This document shows, piece after piece, positions 33,485 through 44,263 of a stretch of DNA of 64,000 nucleotides. The notes under the pieces are model-generated. The model saw only the letters and a program-made list of their open reading frames with translations, ran no database searches and had not been told where the DNA came from. Position numbers and translations under genes: made by a program. Each line of letters begins with the position of its first letter. Positions within the stretch are counted from its first letter, which is position 1. The stretch covers positions 42,182,683 to 42,246,682 of the forward strand of contig JASXTE010000002.1 in the NCBI GenBank assembly GCA_030280995.1. The letters run 5' to 3'. The stretch is from Hemileia vastatrix. Taxonomy: Eukaryota; Basidiomycota; Pucciniomycetes; Pucciniales; Zaghouaniaceae.

Positions 33485-34175
33485 ACAACAAGAAAATTTT
33501 GAACAGAAATCATTAAACCAGGCTCTTCTATCCTAAAAAAAATTCTCTCTAGAATTACAGCATATTTTCAGATAAATATTTGTATTCCTGGACTCTCCTT
33601 CAATACTTCATTACCATCATCTATTGAAGGTCCTTTTATTCAACCATCATCAATAAATATACAACCATATTGTGGGATTTCTTCTTGTAGAATCTGTGCC
33701 ATCTGAACTTGATTAATAGCAAGTTAATTTTTTACTCCTTGAGGTGATCTTGTTATCTGGAATTGTCCAAGTAGCATATTAAAAGTTTTAAGTGGTCTAG
33801 AGTCTGGATGCAACTCTCTTTCATCATATCCCCGCATTATATCTCCTAAACCATAACACACTCTCCCTGAAAAAATCTCTACAAACTCCTCTGCACTAGG
33901 TAGTATTCCTGCATCTTTTATTGTAACCCTATTTAGTTCTCTTAAATCATGAACTAACCTAAGCTTGCCATTATATTTTTTAATACAGAATAATGGAATT
34001 GAATAACTTAATGATGATTTTTTGTATAATCCAGTTCAAATTTTTTCTCTAATGAATTCGATATAATCTTCTTGTAAAGTGGCAGGTATTGGAATTGGCT
34101 TCTGTTACCATGGTTCATGGTAAACAACTGGAATCTTGTAGGGCTCCCCATAAGAATGCTTTAACACACCTCTAT
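33485..34175 (-). pseudogene. Element D reverse transcriptase fragment
   Basis: Blocks LRLVHDLRELNRVTIKDAG, YGLGDIMRGYDERELHPD and FIDDG, stop, IKGPS can be read on the minus strand near 33640-33970. RT is broken by several stops and indels. Confidence 0.7.
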
Positions 34176-34414
34176 CACTACGAAATATAGGGGGTGGACG
34201 TGCTAGCAAGTCCTCAACCTGAACTCAGATGGAACTGAGATGGAACTTAGACTGAACTCTACTTGAAAACCCACCTATAACTGTTCTTCTAAGTGGTGTT
34301 CATCCCTGATTGTATGGTTCCTTTATCAATAGCTCAATGTGTGTTCAATCTGTGGTGAGTTTGGGTCCAAGGTTTCAGACTTTCAAGCAAGTCTGCCCCC
34401 CATATTGTGTGGTG
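34176..34414 (+). mobile_element. CACTA-like MITE, copy 3 (239 bp)
   Basis: Starts CACTACGAAATATAGGGGG and ends CCCATATTGTGTGGTG. Target tat is duplicated (34173-34175, 34415-34417). It splits the RT N-terminal region of element D (minus strand) within an acidic EE/RGV block. Confidence 0.9.
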
Positions 34415-34568
34415 TATCCTCTTCTATAAATGCAATTGCCTTCTACCTCTTAACCATTACATCCAACAACAACCTTTTTTCTTCACCTGACAGCCATCCT
34501 TCAGATTCAAACTTAACAACCTCTAATCTTTTTATAGTGATCCTAAAGGTTTCAGAAAATTCAGGTGG
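34415..34568 (-). pseudogene. Element D RT N-terminal extension
   Basis: Minus strand reads PPEFSETFRITIKRLEVV and GWLSGEEKRLLLDVMVKR, then a stop, matching F 58820-58960. Cut at 34569 by the LTR of E. Confidence 0.75.
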
Positions 34569-35005
34569 TGTGGTCTTCCAACATTGGTGGAGCGCTTTTT
34601 TGGTTTATTTGGTGATGTTTTGGTATGCCTTAAGTGGCATTGTTTAAATAATTAGGTATTTATCTAGGATTAAACAGAAAATATTGGGACTACCGGGATC
34701 TGGATGCTACCATTAGATAGACCTGGTTTTTCTCTATCTTTTATGTTTTTTGGACATTTTTCATAGCATGAGGATTTGGGGGATAATTTCTCACTTTTCA
34801 TTTTAAAAGATTGCTGTTGAATTTTGTTTTTCGTGTTTGATGGGCCAACCTTAAGTCTTGGGGTTAAGTGCTTGGTACCATTGGAAAGAGCAGAATTTTC
34901 TCTACATTTCATGTCTCAATGTTGTTATAGTGTAATTATGTGTTTTAAGGGTTTTAGTAGTTGTAGGTGAATTTTCTAAGTAGTTTGGGTGTTTTTGGTG
35001 GTTTT
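34569..35005 (+). repeat. Element E 5' LTR, first part
   Basis: Starts TGTGGTCTTCCAACATTGG like the solo LTR at 60289 and continues colinear with it until the copia insertion. gtttt at 35001-35005 is the copia target duplication. Confidence 0.85.
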
Positions 35006-35424
35006 TTTACGCTAGAATATAGATTGCCTGAGTCAAATGAATAGAAGTCGAGAGTTAGATCAATCAAAGTTATAAAAGATGTGCCGCCACAAATATATGA
35101 AAAAGTACCTGAGTCAAATGAATAGAAGTCAAGAGTTAGATCAATCAAAGTTATAAAAGATATACCGCCACAACTGTTAATGAGTAAATAAATAAAAGAA
35201 TAGGTAAAAAGTAAGTTAAAGAAGTCAACTGTCTGAATCGACAGAAAAAAGTAAAAGAGAGAAACAAGATGGTTAAAAAGTAACAAACGTCTCTCCCCTT
35301 TATAGTGAATAGGGCAACATACAATATATGAATCAGGTACGGAATCAAACAAAAGAAAATATAGGTACATAGAATACTAAATAATGCTTAGTAACTAATG
35401 AACGGAACCATATTTAATCTAATA
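35006..35424 (-). repeat. Copia 3' LTR (419 bp)
   Basis: Plus strand begins tttacgctagaat and ends taatctaata. A short internal direct repeat (tcaaatgaatagaagtc at 35034 and 35113) is seen. TATA-like TATAAAGG on the minus strand at about 35298-35305. It is 127 bp shorter than the other LTR. Confidence 0.85.
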
Positions 35425-36173
35425 CGCCCACATGCTCAATGCTGCAAGTCAGTTAAACCAATAATTTTACAAAAATCCTCATGCTTTTGGCGTGAAAGAG
35501 ATTTTGTCAAAAGATCTGCTACCATATCTGAGGTTGAAATATAGTCTACACTGATTTTATTTGAGTCTATAAGTTCCCTTAGCCAATGCAGTTGCATGTT
35601 GATGTGTCTAGTTCTGTGTTGATACAATGGATTTTTAATGAGGGCAATTGCTCCTTGATTATTGTTGAAGATGATAGGAGGTTGATGAGGAATATTTAAG
35701 TCAGTAAATAACTGGGTGAACCACAAGGCATCTTGGCCAACTTTGGACATTGCACGGTATTCAGCTTCAGTTGTGGATAAAGCAACTACTTGTTGCTTAC
35801 TTGAATGCCAGCCTAGCAGACCGTTTCTCATCATCAAAGAACCAGAGGTTGACTTACATCCTAAAGAAGAACCCCAATCCGCATCTGCATAGCCGCAGAT
35901 GTTAGATTGTTGTTCAGATTTACCTAGGGTAAGACCATAATTGATTTTTTTACAAAGATATCGTAGGAAATGTTTAAAATATTGAATATGATCATTTGAG
36001 GGTGAGTTTAAGAATTGAGAAAGATTACTTGTGGCATAGGCCAAGTCAGGTCTAGTACAAGAGACTAAGTAATTTAGAAGACCAATTGCCCGTCTACAAT
36101 TAAATTCTGGGGTTGGGTCATTATGTGATTTCAAAATTAATTTAGCATTGGGAACTAAAGGTGTAGAGGCTGG
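35425..36173 (-). pseudogene. Copia RNase H
   Basis: Open stretch 35436-36134, 232 aa: AIGLLNYLVSCTRPDLAYA, CGYADADWGSSLG, STTEAEYRAMS, NNQGAIALIKNP and the C-terminal YISTSDMVADLLTKSL, the standard copia RNase H order with Asp-Glu-Asp present. A TGA near 36173 (probably TGG before) separates it from RT. A G-rich tract before the LTR (ATGTGGGCG on the minus strand) is a likely polypurine tract. Confidence 0.88.
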
Positions 36174-36920
36174 TCAACAATTGAGCATGTTATATTCTTT
36201 TAACATATTGTTGATATACAGAGGTTGAGATAGGTAAAACTCCTTCTTTTCTCGATTACGTGAGATTTTCATCCCCAAAATCCAGGAGATTTCTCCTTGG
36301 TCGTCCATTTCAAATTGGTCTTTGAGAGCCTGCTTGACAGAGTTGATATTCTTTCCGCAAATAACTAAGTCATCAACATGGCAAAAAATATGACATGGAT
36401 TATCAGTGGATTTGTTGGAGAATAAGCAAGGGTCAGCATGATTTGGATAGAAATCAATGGAAATGAAGAAGTCTTTGAGTTTCTTGTACCAACACCTAGG
36501 ACTTTGCTTCAATCCATAAAGTGATTTTTCAAGTTTTAAGCATGAGTCAGGCAATTTTGGGCCAACAAAACCCTCAGGAAAGCAAATATAGACGTCTTCT
36601 TCCGGAACCCCATGTAGGAAAGCTGTTTTAACATCCATTTGATGAACCTCAAAATTTTTACATGCCAAAAGACTTAAGAGAGTACGAAGTGAGGCAAGGC
36701 AACCAGTGGGCACAAAAGTGTCATTTTAGTCGATTCCTTCAGTTTGAGCATATCCTTGCACGCAGAGCCTTGCCTTATATTGTAAGGGATTTCCGTCACT
36801 GTCAAGTTTCTTTTTGAATACCCACACAGTTCCTAGCAGATTTCTCCCTTTTGGAATGGGCACGGTTTTCCAGACTTTATGATTGTCAATGCTTGTAAGT
36901 TCTGACTGTATGGCATTTAT
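36174..36920 (-). pseudogene. Copia reverse transcriptase
   Basis: 36174-36713 carries HQMDVKTAFLHGVPEEDVY, KSLYGLKQSPRCWYKKL and the catalytic HVDDLVICGK. Upstream, the same register has PIPKGRNLLGTVWVFKKKLD and ARLCVQGYAQTEGID followed by a TAA near 36729 and a TGA near 36925. The catalytic Asp pair is intact but the ORF is broken. Confidence 0.88.
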
Positions 36921-38315
36921 TCATTGTGACGAGTCATCACTTTCCATTGCTTGAGAAAAGTGTCGTGGTACATCATCTTCTTGAACTACCAAATTGCATG
37001 AATTTTTGTTCCTTCTAGAGTGAGTTAGAATGTTTTCAGGATTTACATCACCACTGATGTTTCTTGGTGCAGGTGTATCTTTATTAATCCAGGTGTAAGT
37101 TTTTCCAGAAGGAGGAATAGAAGTTTCAGGAATAGAAGTATCAATAGTGTTGAGGTTTGATACGGAGGAAGAAACTTCTTCTGGCAGGACTGGGTTAGGA
37201 GATGGCTGACTGGTAATCAGATCTGGGATTAAAGGAAATTCCGGAAATGGAACAATGGTTGCTTTTGCAGCGGTTAGATTATTTTCCATAGAGAATGATT
37301 CATCCAAGAACCTGACATCATGGGTGACAATGAATCGATCCAGTCTAGGTGAGTAAATTTTATAATTGTGGTGTCCATAAGCATACCCTATAAAAATTCC
37401 ACGTTCATCAACTGGGTTAAATTTTGATGTTTGCCTTTGCTTAGGTATGTTGTAAACGACATCACAACCAAATGGATGAAGCTTACCATAGGTAATTTTG
37501 ACTTTTGGGTCCCACAACTCCAAAGGGGTTTTTTTGTTAATGGAAGATGAAGGTGTGAAATTTAGTAAATAGCTGGCAGTGTTTGTGGATTCACCCCACC
37601 ATGAACCATCAAGACCGCAGGTAAATAAAAGTTCTCGTGCTTTTTTGACCAATGTCCTGTTACCCCTTTCAGCAAATGGATTTTGCTGAGGTGTGTATGG
37701 AGCAGTTTTCAACAATTCTACACCCTTTTCATTGAATAAGTTGTTAAAAGAACTGTTAATAAATTCACCCCCATTGTCAGTTCCCAAAATTTTTACTTTC
37801 TTCTCGTTTTTGTTTTCAGCCAAGTTAATGAAAGACTTGAAGAGATTGAAAGTTTCATATTTTAAAGAAAGAAAGTATATGAAATGATACCTGGAAAAAC
37901 CATCAACTATTTGCAGGAAGTATTTGCTGCCTCCTTGAGAGATGGGTGTTATTGGTCCACATAGGTCCATGTGGATTACACCAAGAACTGAATCAGCATT
38001 TGGAAATTTTCCTGAATATGGTAATTGATGGGACTTTGAGGTGAGACAAGGAATACATTCTAGATTTAAAAAATTGTGGCTGGGATACATAAATCTAGCA
38101 GTTGCATTGTTTGGATGACCGTAAGTGTTATGTAGTTTGTGTAGAGATTTTGTCAAAATAATTGAGTTGGCATTCCCAGAGAAGGTGAGAGGAAGTGATA
38201 AAACATTATCAATAAGGGAGCATTCAATGACAAACTTGTTCTTGTTGTCAAAAATTTTGGCACTGTTGCCACAACCCTTAATGGAGAAATTTTGACGAAG
38301 AAACCATGCAGTCAA
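36921..38315 (-). pseudogene. Copia integrase
   Basis: 464-aa open stretch with the zinc-binding region (LHNTYGHPN, CIPC), catalytic MDLCGP, GTDNGGEF and NPFAERGN (DDE), the conserved TPLELW and FGCDVV, then a Ser/Pro-rich tail. It begins after a stop downstream of protease. Confidence 0.9.
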
Positions 38316-38437
38316 AATAAGATTTGTTTGGACTTCATGAAAAAATAAGGCATTAGTGATAGGTAAATGTTGTTGATTGAGTAGAAGATTGACAGTTCCT
38401 GAACCCTAAGCAAGGATGACCTGACCATTAGCTGTAA
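38316..38437 (-). pseudogene. Copia protease-integrase linker
   Basis: Reads SLITANGQVILA, stop, GSGTVNLLLNQQHLPIT in the protease register. Short and degraded. Confidence 0.6.
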
Positions 38438-39325
38438 TCAGAGATTTTGAAGAGGTTTGGAGTGATTAGAATAATCTACTGTCATTAAAAAGGGTGTAGG
38501 AAGCACTGCTGTCAAGAATCGCAGTGTGGTTGATAGGAGAGAGAACAGCCAAAGCTTTTCCTTCTCGTTGTTCATCCTCTTGTAAAAATCTTCCCTTTTT
38601 TCAGGATGCAGTTGAAAGCATGATGCCTTGGTTTGAGGAGCAAGTGGGTTATGCTTTCCATTTGAGCAAAACTGCTTTACTTTAAGATTGATGGCTACAC
38701 TAGATTTGGAGGGTTCAGATTTTCGTTTAAGATAGTCTTTTTTGAGTTCAGATAAGACTTCTTCTATGGAAGGCATTTTCTTAGTGACCTTTATATTTGT
38801 GAAAATGAGATGAGAGAAATTCTGATAGGATTCTGGAAGTAGGTGAAGTATGTAGAAGGCAATGATTGTAGAGAGTACTTCACCTGAAAATAATGAAGAA
38901 GATACTTCATTCAATAGTTTTAGAGTTGACCAAAAATCCCTGATGGTGACAGAGATATCCAAATTTTCAAAATGAATGTTGAAGAGGTCTGCTATAACAC
39001 TAGCACAGTTTTTAGCAGATGTCAAAGCATAGTGTTCACAGATTTGTTCCCACAGTTCAGCAGGGTCAAAGATGGATTCGTCGCGGACAAAACAGGTGTG
39101 ATTTTTGGAATCTAAAAACATTCTTAATATCATGGCGGTTTGTTTTTTGTGAAAATTAAAGATTTCAAGGGCAGTAGGTTCAGTGGGTGTGATAAGAGAT
39201 TTGCTCAAGAATTTTTCAAGGTTTTGAATTCTTAAGGCATAGAAAATTTGGTTTTTCCATGTCTCAAAATTCTTGTTATTTAAGATTTCAACTCCTTTGA
39301 TCTCTGAATATGAATTCGACTCCAT
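38438..39325 (-). pseudogene. Copia gag and protease start
   Basis: ATG at 39325, MESNSYSEIKGVEILNNKNF, then LWEQICEHYALTSAKN and LPESYQNFSHLIF, a copia Gag. A zinc-binding CSNGKHNP...CFQLHPEKR stretch is near residue 220. A one-base shift near 38560 moves the true register to one that reads NHTAILDSSASYTLFNDS: the protease active site DSG is DSS here. The last 40 residues of the printed frame are therefore out of register. Confidence 0.85.
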
Positions 39326-39460
39326 TTTGTTCCAAATTACAGGAGTGGATGGGCGGTAGAGATGAGAAGTCGAGAGTCTGTGTCAGCTGATGATTCAGAC
39401 TTAGCAGATTCTTAATTCGTAGGTGATGATGCCACTTTGATTCTAGAAGATTAGTAGAGC

Positions 39461-39475
39461 TCTGAACCCATAACC
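39461..39475 (-). other. Copia primer binding site, half-tRNA iMet type
   Basis: Just inside the 5' LTR the minus strand reads GGTTATGGGTTCAGA. This resembles the Drosophila copia site that pairs with the anticodon region of tRNA-iMet, rather than a TGG site for the 3' end. Confidence 0.5.
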
Positions 39476-39476
39476 T

Positions 39477-40022
39477 TTTACGCTAGAATATAGATTGCCT
39501 GAGTCAAATGAATAGAAGTCAAGAGTTAGATCAATCAAAGTTATAAAAGATATGCCGCCACAACTGTTAATGAGTAAATAAAGAAAAGAATAGGTAAAAA
39601 GTAAGTAAAAGAAGTCAACTGTCTGAATCTACAGAAAAGAGTAAAAGAGAGAAACAAGATGATTCATTGCAGCATTAAGAGCACACTAACATATATGAAA
39701 AAGTACTTGAGTCAAATGAATAGAAGTGGAGAGTTAGATCAATCAAAGTTATAAAAGATATGCCGCCACAACTGTTAATGAGTAAATAAAGAAAAGAATA
39801 GGTAAAAAGTAAGTAAAAGAAGTCAACTGTCTGAATCGACAGAAAAGAGTAAAAGAGAGAAACAAGATGGTTAAAAATTAACAAACGTCTCTCCCTTTTA
39901 TAGTGAATAGGGCAACATACAATATATGAATCAGGTACGGAATCAAACAAAAGAAAATATAGGTACGTAGAATACTAAATAATTCTTAGTAACTAATGAA
40001 CGGAACCATATTTAATCTAATA
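39477..40022 (-). repeat. Copia 5' LTR (546 bp)
   Basis: Same ends as the 3' LTR. It has a tandem duplication of about 160 bp (units 39501-39662 and 39710-39873), of which the other LTR keeps only a shortened first unit. TATAAAAG on the minus strand at about 39896-39903. Confidence 0.85.
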
Positions 40023-40027
40023 GTTTT

Positions 40028-40686
40028 CTGGCTTCAGGGTGGTCAGGCCACTTCAGGCGGGCTTCCTGGTGCTGGGAAGACTGCCTGCCTCAGTGCTAGA
40101 GGGCTGGGAAGCGCTTCTAGGGAGGTTTTATGCAATTTGGTGGTCAGGAACGCCGGATTTGCAGGTGTTCATGGGCTCTTGATTAGTAGTCTGTGTGTAT
40201 ATAGTGATTAAAAAAGGAGTTTGGGGAAACTTTAATTATCATTCAACTATCCAGAGGTGATATCATTTTTCCTCACTCACTTTTTCCCTGTTTTCTGGCC
40301 ACAATTTGGCTGTGTTTGTTGCAAGTAAGTTCTTCATTTAACTTAACTTAGCAACTGTTTTCTCTGTTATAGTCTTGCAAGTTATAGCAAGTATTATTTC
40401 TGTCTCTGGTGTGGATTTGAAACCTACATCAAGTATAATTGCTTTCTCTGGTGTGGACATTAGTCTACATTTCAGTTCTTTGAGTTGGTTGTCTGTCTTG
40501 AGACTACTTTCTTGACTGATCAAGCAGTCAAGTGTACTTGGAAAAGGGGATTTTGGTAACAGGAACCAATTTACTCTAACAGGTAAATCTCACTTATTTT
40601 TCTAAAGGGAAAGGGGTTTTCTCTTTCTGGTTTTACTCCAACTCCCTTGGTCAAGGCCTATAGCTAGTACTATAGGATTGTCGACA
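40028..40686 (+). repeat. Element E 5' LTR, second part
   Basis: Continues from 35005 after removing copia and one gtttt. Aligned with 60716-61362 (ttttctggcttcaggg, gctagtactataggattg). Ends tcgaca. Confidence 0.85.
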
Positions 40687-40690
40687 TTTC

Positions 40691-40708
40691 TGGTGCCCAA
40701 CATGGGGT
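40691..40708 (+). other. Primer binding site of E (tRNA-Lys type)
   Basis: TGGTGCCCAACATGGGGT, four bases after the LTR. It is close to the retroviral tRNA-Lys1,2 site (TGGCGCCCAACGTGGGGC). F has the same site at 55317 with the same 4-base spacing. Confidence 0.6.
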
Positions 40709-40778
40709 ACAGATCTTTTAGTGCTTTGGAATCTCTGTTTCCTGTGATTGGCTCTTTCTGTGTTTTTGGACTGGAAGA

Positions 40779-41938
40779 ATGGCTTCTGGTTCTTCAATCC
40801 CTGTGGTGACTGTCAGTGGGGGGGGGGAGGTCCACCGGCAGTGATGGTTAGGGAGTGTGTTAGGATCAAAACTTGGGATGGTACCAAGTTTAATGGTGAA
40901 GATGTAAAGTGGTTTCTAGAGAAGTTTGAAACTGCTGCTGGTGTTGAAGGTGCCTCCTACTTGGACATGGTGAAGCAAATCATCTTCTTCATTGGAGAAA
41001 GAGCAGTGGAGAAGGAGGTTGTGGCAATGTCTGGCTACAAGAAGAGGGATTGGAAGTTATTGTGTAGGGAAATGGTAGATAGATGGGGCTTCAGGTTCAC
41101 TATGGTGGATCTGAATAAGTTTGTCAGTGAATGGCAGTATTATGGCGGTGTTGGTAACTTACATAGTTACAGGAAGTTTCTACTACAGTTTGATCCTGTG
41201 GTGGAATATTTGGTGGAAGTGGAGGAGCTGGCACATGAAAATGCTGCTAAGGATGTTTTTTGGTCTGCCCTGGCTAGAGATGTCAGGATGGATGTGTTGA
41301 AGGAGTTTTCAAGAAAGGAGTTGATGAAGACTCTTTCTAATGGGGACCAGAAGTTGCCTGCCTTGGATAAGGTGAAGGAGGCTGTTGAGGCCCATTTGAA
41401 GTTATTGGCTGTGGACACCTACCAAGAGGGGTGCACCAAATATTTCAGCAAAGTCAGTTATGCTTTGGCTGAAGAGGAGAGTAGGGTAGAGAAGGAAGAA
41501 AAGAACATGGTGAAAGTTCCCAAACAGGAGAGGGACCCAGTGGTGGAGCAGTTGGCTGATCTGACAAAACAGCTTCACATTTTTGTGCAGGAGGCAAAGA
41601 AGGCCAATAAGGCGCCTCTGCAGCCCAGGGAATTTGATAGGTGGGCTGGTAGGAGTGACCCTTTGGTTTTCTCTTATTGTGGAAGAATAGGACATTAGTC
41701 CAATGACTGTTTGGCCCTGAACAGAGATGTGTCAGAGGGCAAAGTAGAGTTTGATGGCAGGGTGTTCAAGCTCCCTTATGGTAAATTTTTCAAGCCCAGT
41801 GAGGGGAAGGCTCCTGTTGATATGGTCAGGAGAAGGGCTGGTCTCAATCAGAGAAGGCCAAGATTTGAGGAGATTCCTGATCAGGGGAGTTTTCTACTAA
41901 GCAAGATGAAGATGTCAAGGGGAAAGGGAAGGAGGTGA
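40779..41938 (+). pseudogene. Element E gag and nucleocapsid
   Basis: The natural start is probably ATG 40779 (MASGSS, as VASGSS in F), but a run of ten G at 40817-40826 shifts the frame; the long frame is read from 40748. Capsid-like region TWDGTKFNGEDVKWFLEKFE, MVDRWGFRFTMVDLNKFV and LPALDKVKEAVEAHLKLLA. The knuckle reads FSYCGRIGH, stop, SNDC: first Cys lost and a TAG at 41696. 41711-41938 holds the KVEFDGRVFKLPYG block. Confidence 0.8.
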
Positions 41939-43163
41939 ATAAAGTCTCTTTTTCTACTTCCTTTGATGGGTTAGAACTATATTCTTTCCAAGGACAGTCA
42001 AGTTGTGAGTGCTTGGCTGGTGTTTATGATGTGGAGGCAGAAAAGGTGGGAAGGCCAAATAGCAGCTCTCAGGCCCAACAAAAGCCTAAGGCCTCTAAAG
42101 CGGATCCTAAGCTGGGTGCAGCTAGGAAGAAGTACAGCAAAGAGGAGCTGTACAAGATGAAGAAGGGAATAGCTAATATGGGCCCCCCTAGCTTTGGAGA
42201 ATTGGACCTGAATGGTGAGCCAACGCCTATGGATGTGGATTGTGACTCTGAGGAGGAGTTTCTGTTGGCGTCATTTCCAAGGCCCACTGGAGTTAGATGT
42301 TCAGGTGAGGGATCTGGTTTGGTTCCTGTAGATGGAAAATCTGTTGGTGTTTCAGGTCCTCAGGAAAATTCTAGGACCAAGGCAGTGAAGCCAAGGGCTC
42401 ACTGTGAGAGGCCAGAAGTTTCTGGCCAATCTAATTTTATGGACTCTGTTCTAGAAAGGATGAACCAGGTTCAGGTTTCTCTCACTTCTGGGGAGTTTTA
42501 TGCTATCAGTCCTGGACTGGCTGATAGACAAAATAAATTATTGACCAGAAGAAGAGTGTCTTCTGGAGAAGTAGAATACATATGTGAATCTGCTGAGAAG
42601 TTTGGTGAAGGGTTGGAAACTCATTTTTCTGCACCTCTAGGATATGTTAATGTCACCCTGAATGGCAGGAAGGCTAGGGCATTAGTGGATTTGGGTTCTC
42701 AGATTAACCTGATTTATTTGTTTGAGGCAACTCATTTGGGCCTCCCTATCAAAAATGGTATTGGTGGAAATTTAAGAGGTATGGGTGGTCATGTAACGGA
42801 GTTGATGGGAATCTCTGAATTTGTTAAGTTGGATGTTGGTGGAGCCTCCAGAAAGGCTCATTTTTACATTGCTAAAGGTAATGTAAAGGCAGTTTTAGGT
42901 GGGCCATTCTTGATAGATTTTTAGGCAAGAATAGGCTATAAATTTGACATGGGGATTAGTTTGGAGTTGACTGGTGAAGATGAGAGAATGCTTCATATGA
43001 GGTTGTCATCTCCTGGAGAAGATGGTTGGGAAACCAGGCCTGGTTTGTCTTCCATGTTTCAATGCATGGATTGTTGTAGGAGGAGAAAAGAAGTGGGTGC
43101 TGCCTCAGGATTTTTGGAGTGTGGCTCAGGCTCTAGAGAGAGTCTGTCCTTTTTAGAATGATG
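41935..43163 (+). pseudogene. Element E protease
   Basis: 41935-42924: linker, then VTLNGRKARALVDLGSQINL where the D-S-G active site is D-L-G (TTG at 42691), a disabling change. Flap and end GGHVTELMGISEFVKLDVGG and GGPFLIDF then a TAG at 42922. 42949-43161 carries the following GEDERMLHMRLSSPGE block. Confidence 0.8.
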
Positions 43164-44263
43164 AGGGCTGATCACCCAAGTGCTACAACCTCTCCCCAAG
43201 GTGAGGAAATCCCTGGTTGTAGTAGGTCAGCTCCCTTGGAGATATACCAAGTGGATTTTCAACTTTCTCTTTTTAATGTTTCTCTTATCTGCAAGTATTC
43301 TTCAAGTTTTTTTATCAAGTCTTTGTTCTTTTTCAAGATTTTCAATTAATTTCAATTCAAGTGTAAAAAGGAAGATGGGTTATATATCTTTATTGAAAGA
43401 TATGTGGAGAAGCTTTGGAGTGGTGAGATTGGGGTCTAAAAGTAATTCCTCCCAATTGTGCACTGCTAGGGTTTCTTCTACACCTTTCAAAAAAATTACC
43501 TTGGCCACATCTGTGAGCATTGGGGAAACCCCTAATTATTTTTGTAGCCAAGAAGAAACCCCAAGAAAAGAAAATAAAAATTTCAAGATAATTCAAGAAA
43601 ATCAAGAAAAAAATCTGATGAAAATTAAGAAAGAAGACGAAAATCATTTTTGTGAAGATCAGTAAGATCTTGTTTTGGGCCTCCAGCAAGAGGTTAAACT
43701 GCACAAATTTTTAAGAGTGAAGATCAGCAAGATCTAGTTTTGGGCCTCCTGCATGAGGATAAACTGCACAATTGTAGAAAAGGTGATTATAAAGATGAGC
43801 AAGATTTGAAGATTTGGTAGATAGAAGTGAAGATGAAGATGTGGGATTTCAGAAAAGCTTTGGAGTGGTGTGATTGGGGAGTAAAAGTAATTCCTCCCAA
43901 TTGTGCAACACTAGGTTTTCTTCTACACCTTTCAAAAACATTACCTTGGCCACACATGTGAGCAATGGGGAAACCTGTGGTTTTTGTTCCAGGTCTGGTG
44001 GAGAAGACGTCCTGATGATCCCTCAAGTTGACATTAGAGCTTCAAAGTACAAGAAGGTGGTGCAAAAGATTAGGCCTGTCAATGAGCCTATGCCTGTAGG
44101 TTTGAATCCTCTTTTGAAAAGACCTCTGTTGTCAAGAGATCCATACTGTACTCCTCTGGTGAAGAATACTCCTGATTTTGAGGAAACTGCTAGAGTGAAA
44201 ATGGAAAGTTTGAAGGTTGTTAATTTTGGTCCGGATGGTTGGTTGTCTGAGAAGTAAAAGAAG
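43164..44263 (+). pseudogene. Element E protease-RT linker with duplications and RT N-terminus
   Basis: A direct repeat of about 128 bp (43408-43535 and 43853-43980) and a 54-bp tandem repeat with the CCTC/GAGG hairpin (43655-43708 and 43719-43772) lie here. From about 44030 it reads ASKYKKVVQKIRPVNEPMP and VVNFGPDGWLSEK then TAA at 44255, matching F. Confidence 0.75.

Larger units (their letters stand above)
31775..34568 (-). mobile_element. Element D: pol fragment of the D/E/F gypsy family (minus)
   Basis: Reads from the RT N-terminal region (34568) through RT, RNase H and linker to the integrase zinc-binding domain (about 31820), where it is cut off next to element C. It aligns with F 58800-62310 and E 44150-46460 and has numerous stops and shifts. 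Element E interrupts its 5' side at 34569 and a MITE sits at 34176. Confidence 0.85.
35006..40022 (-). mobile_element. Ty1/copia retrotransposon inserted in the LTR of E
   Basis: Flanked by gtttt at 35001-35005 and 40023-40027. LTRs are 35006-35424 and 39477-40022. Internal order on the minus strand is gag, protease, integrase, RT, RNase H, which defines copia (integrase before RT). It carries at least three in-frame nonsense codons and a frameshift, so it is inactive. Confidence 0.93.

Noticed and set aside
34339..34647. 102-aa ORF starting MCSICGEFG
   Set aside because: Translated from the MITE and the opposite strand of element D.
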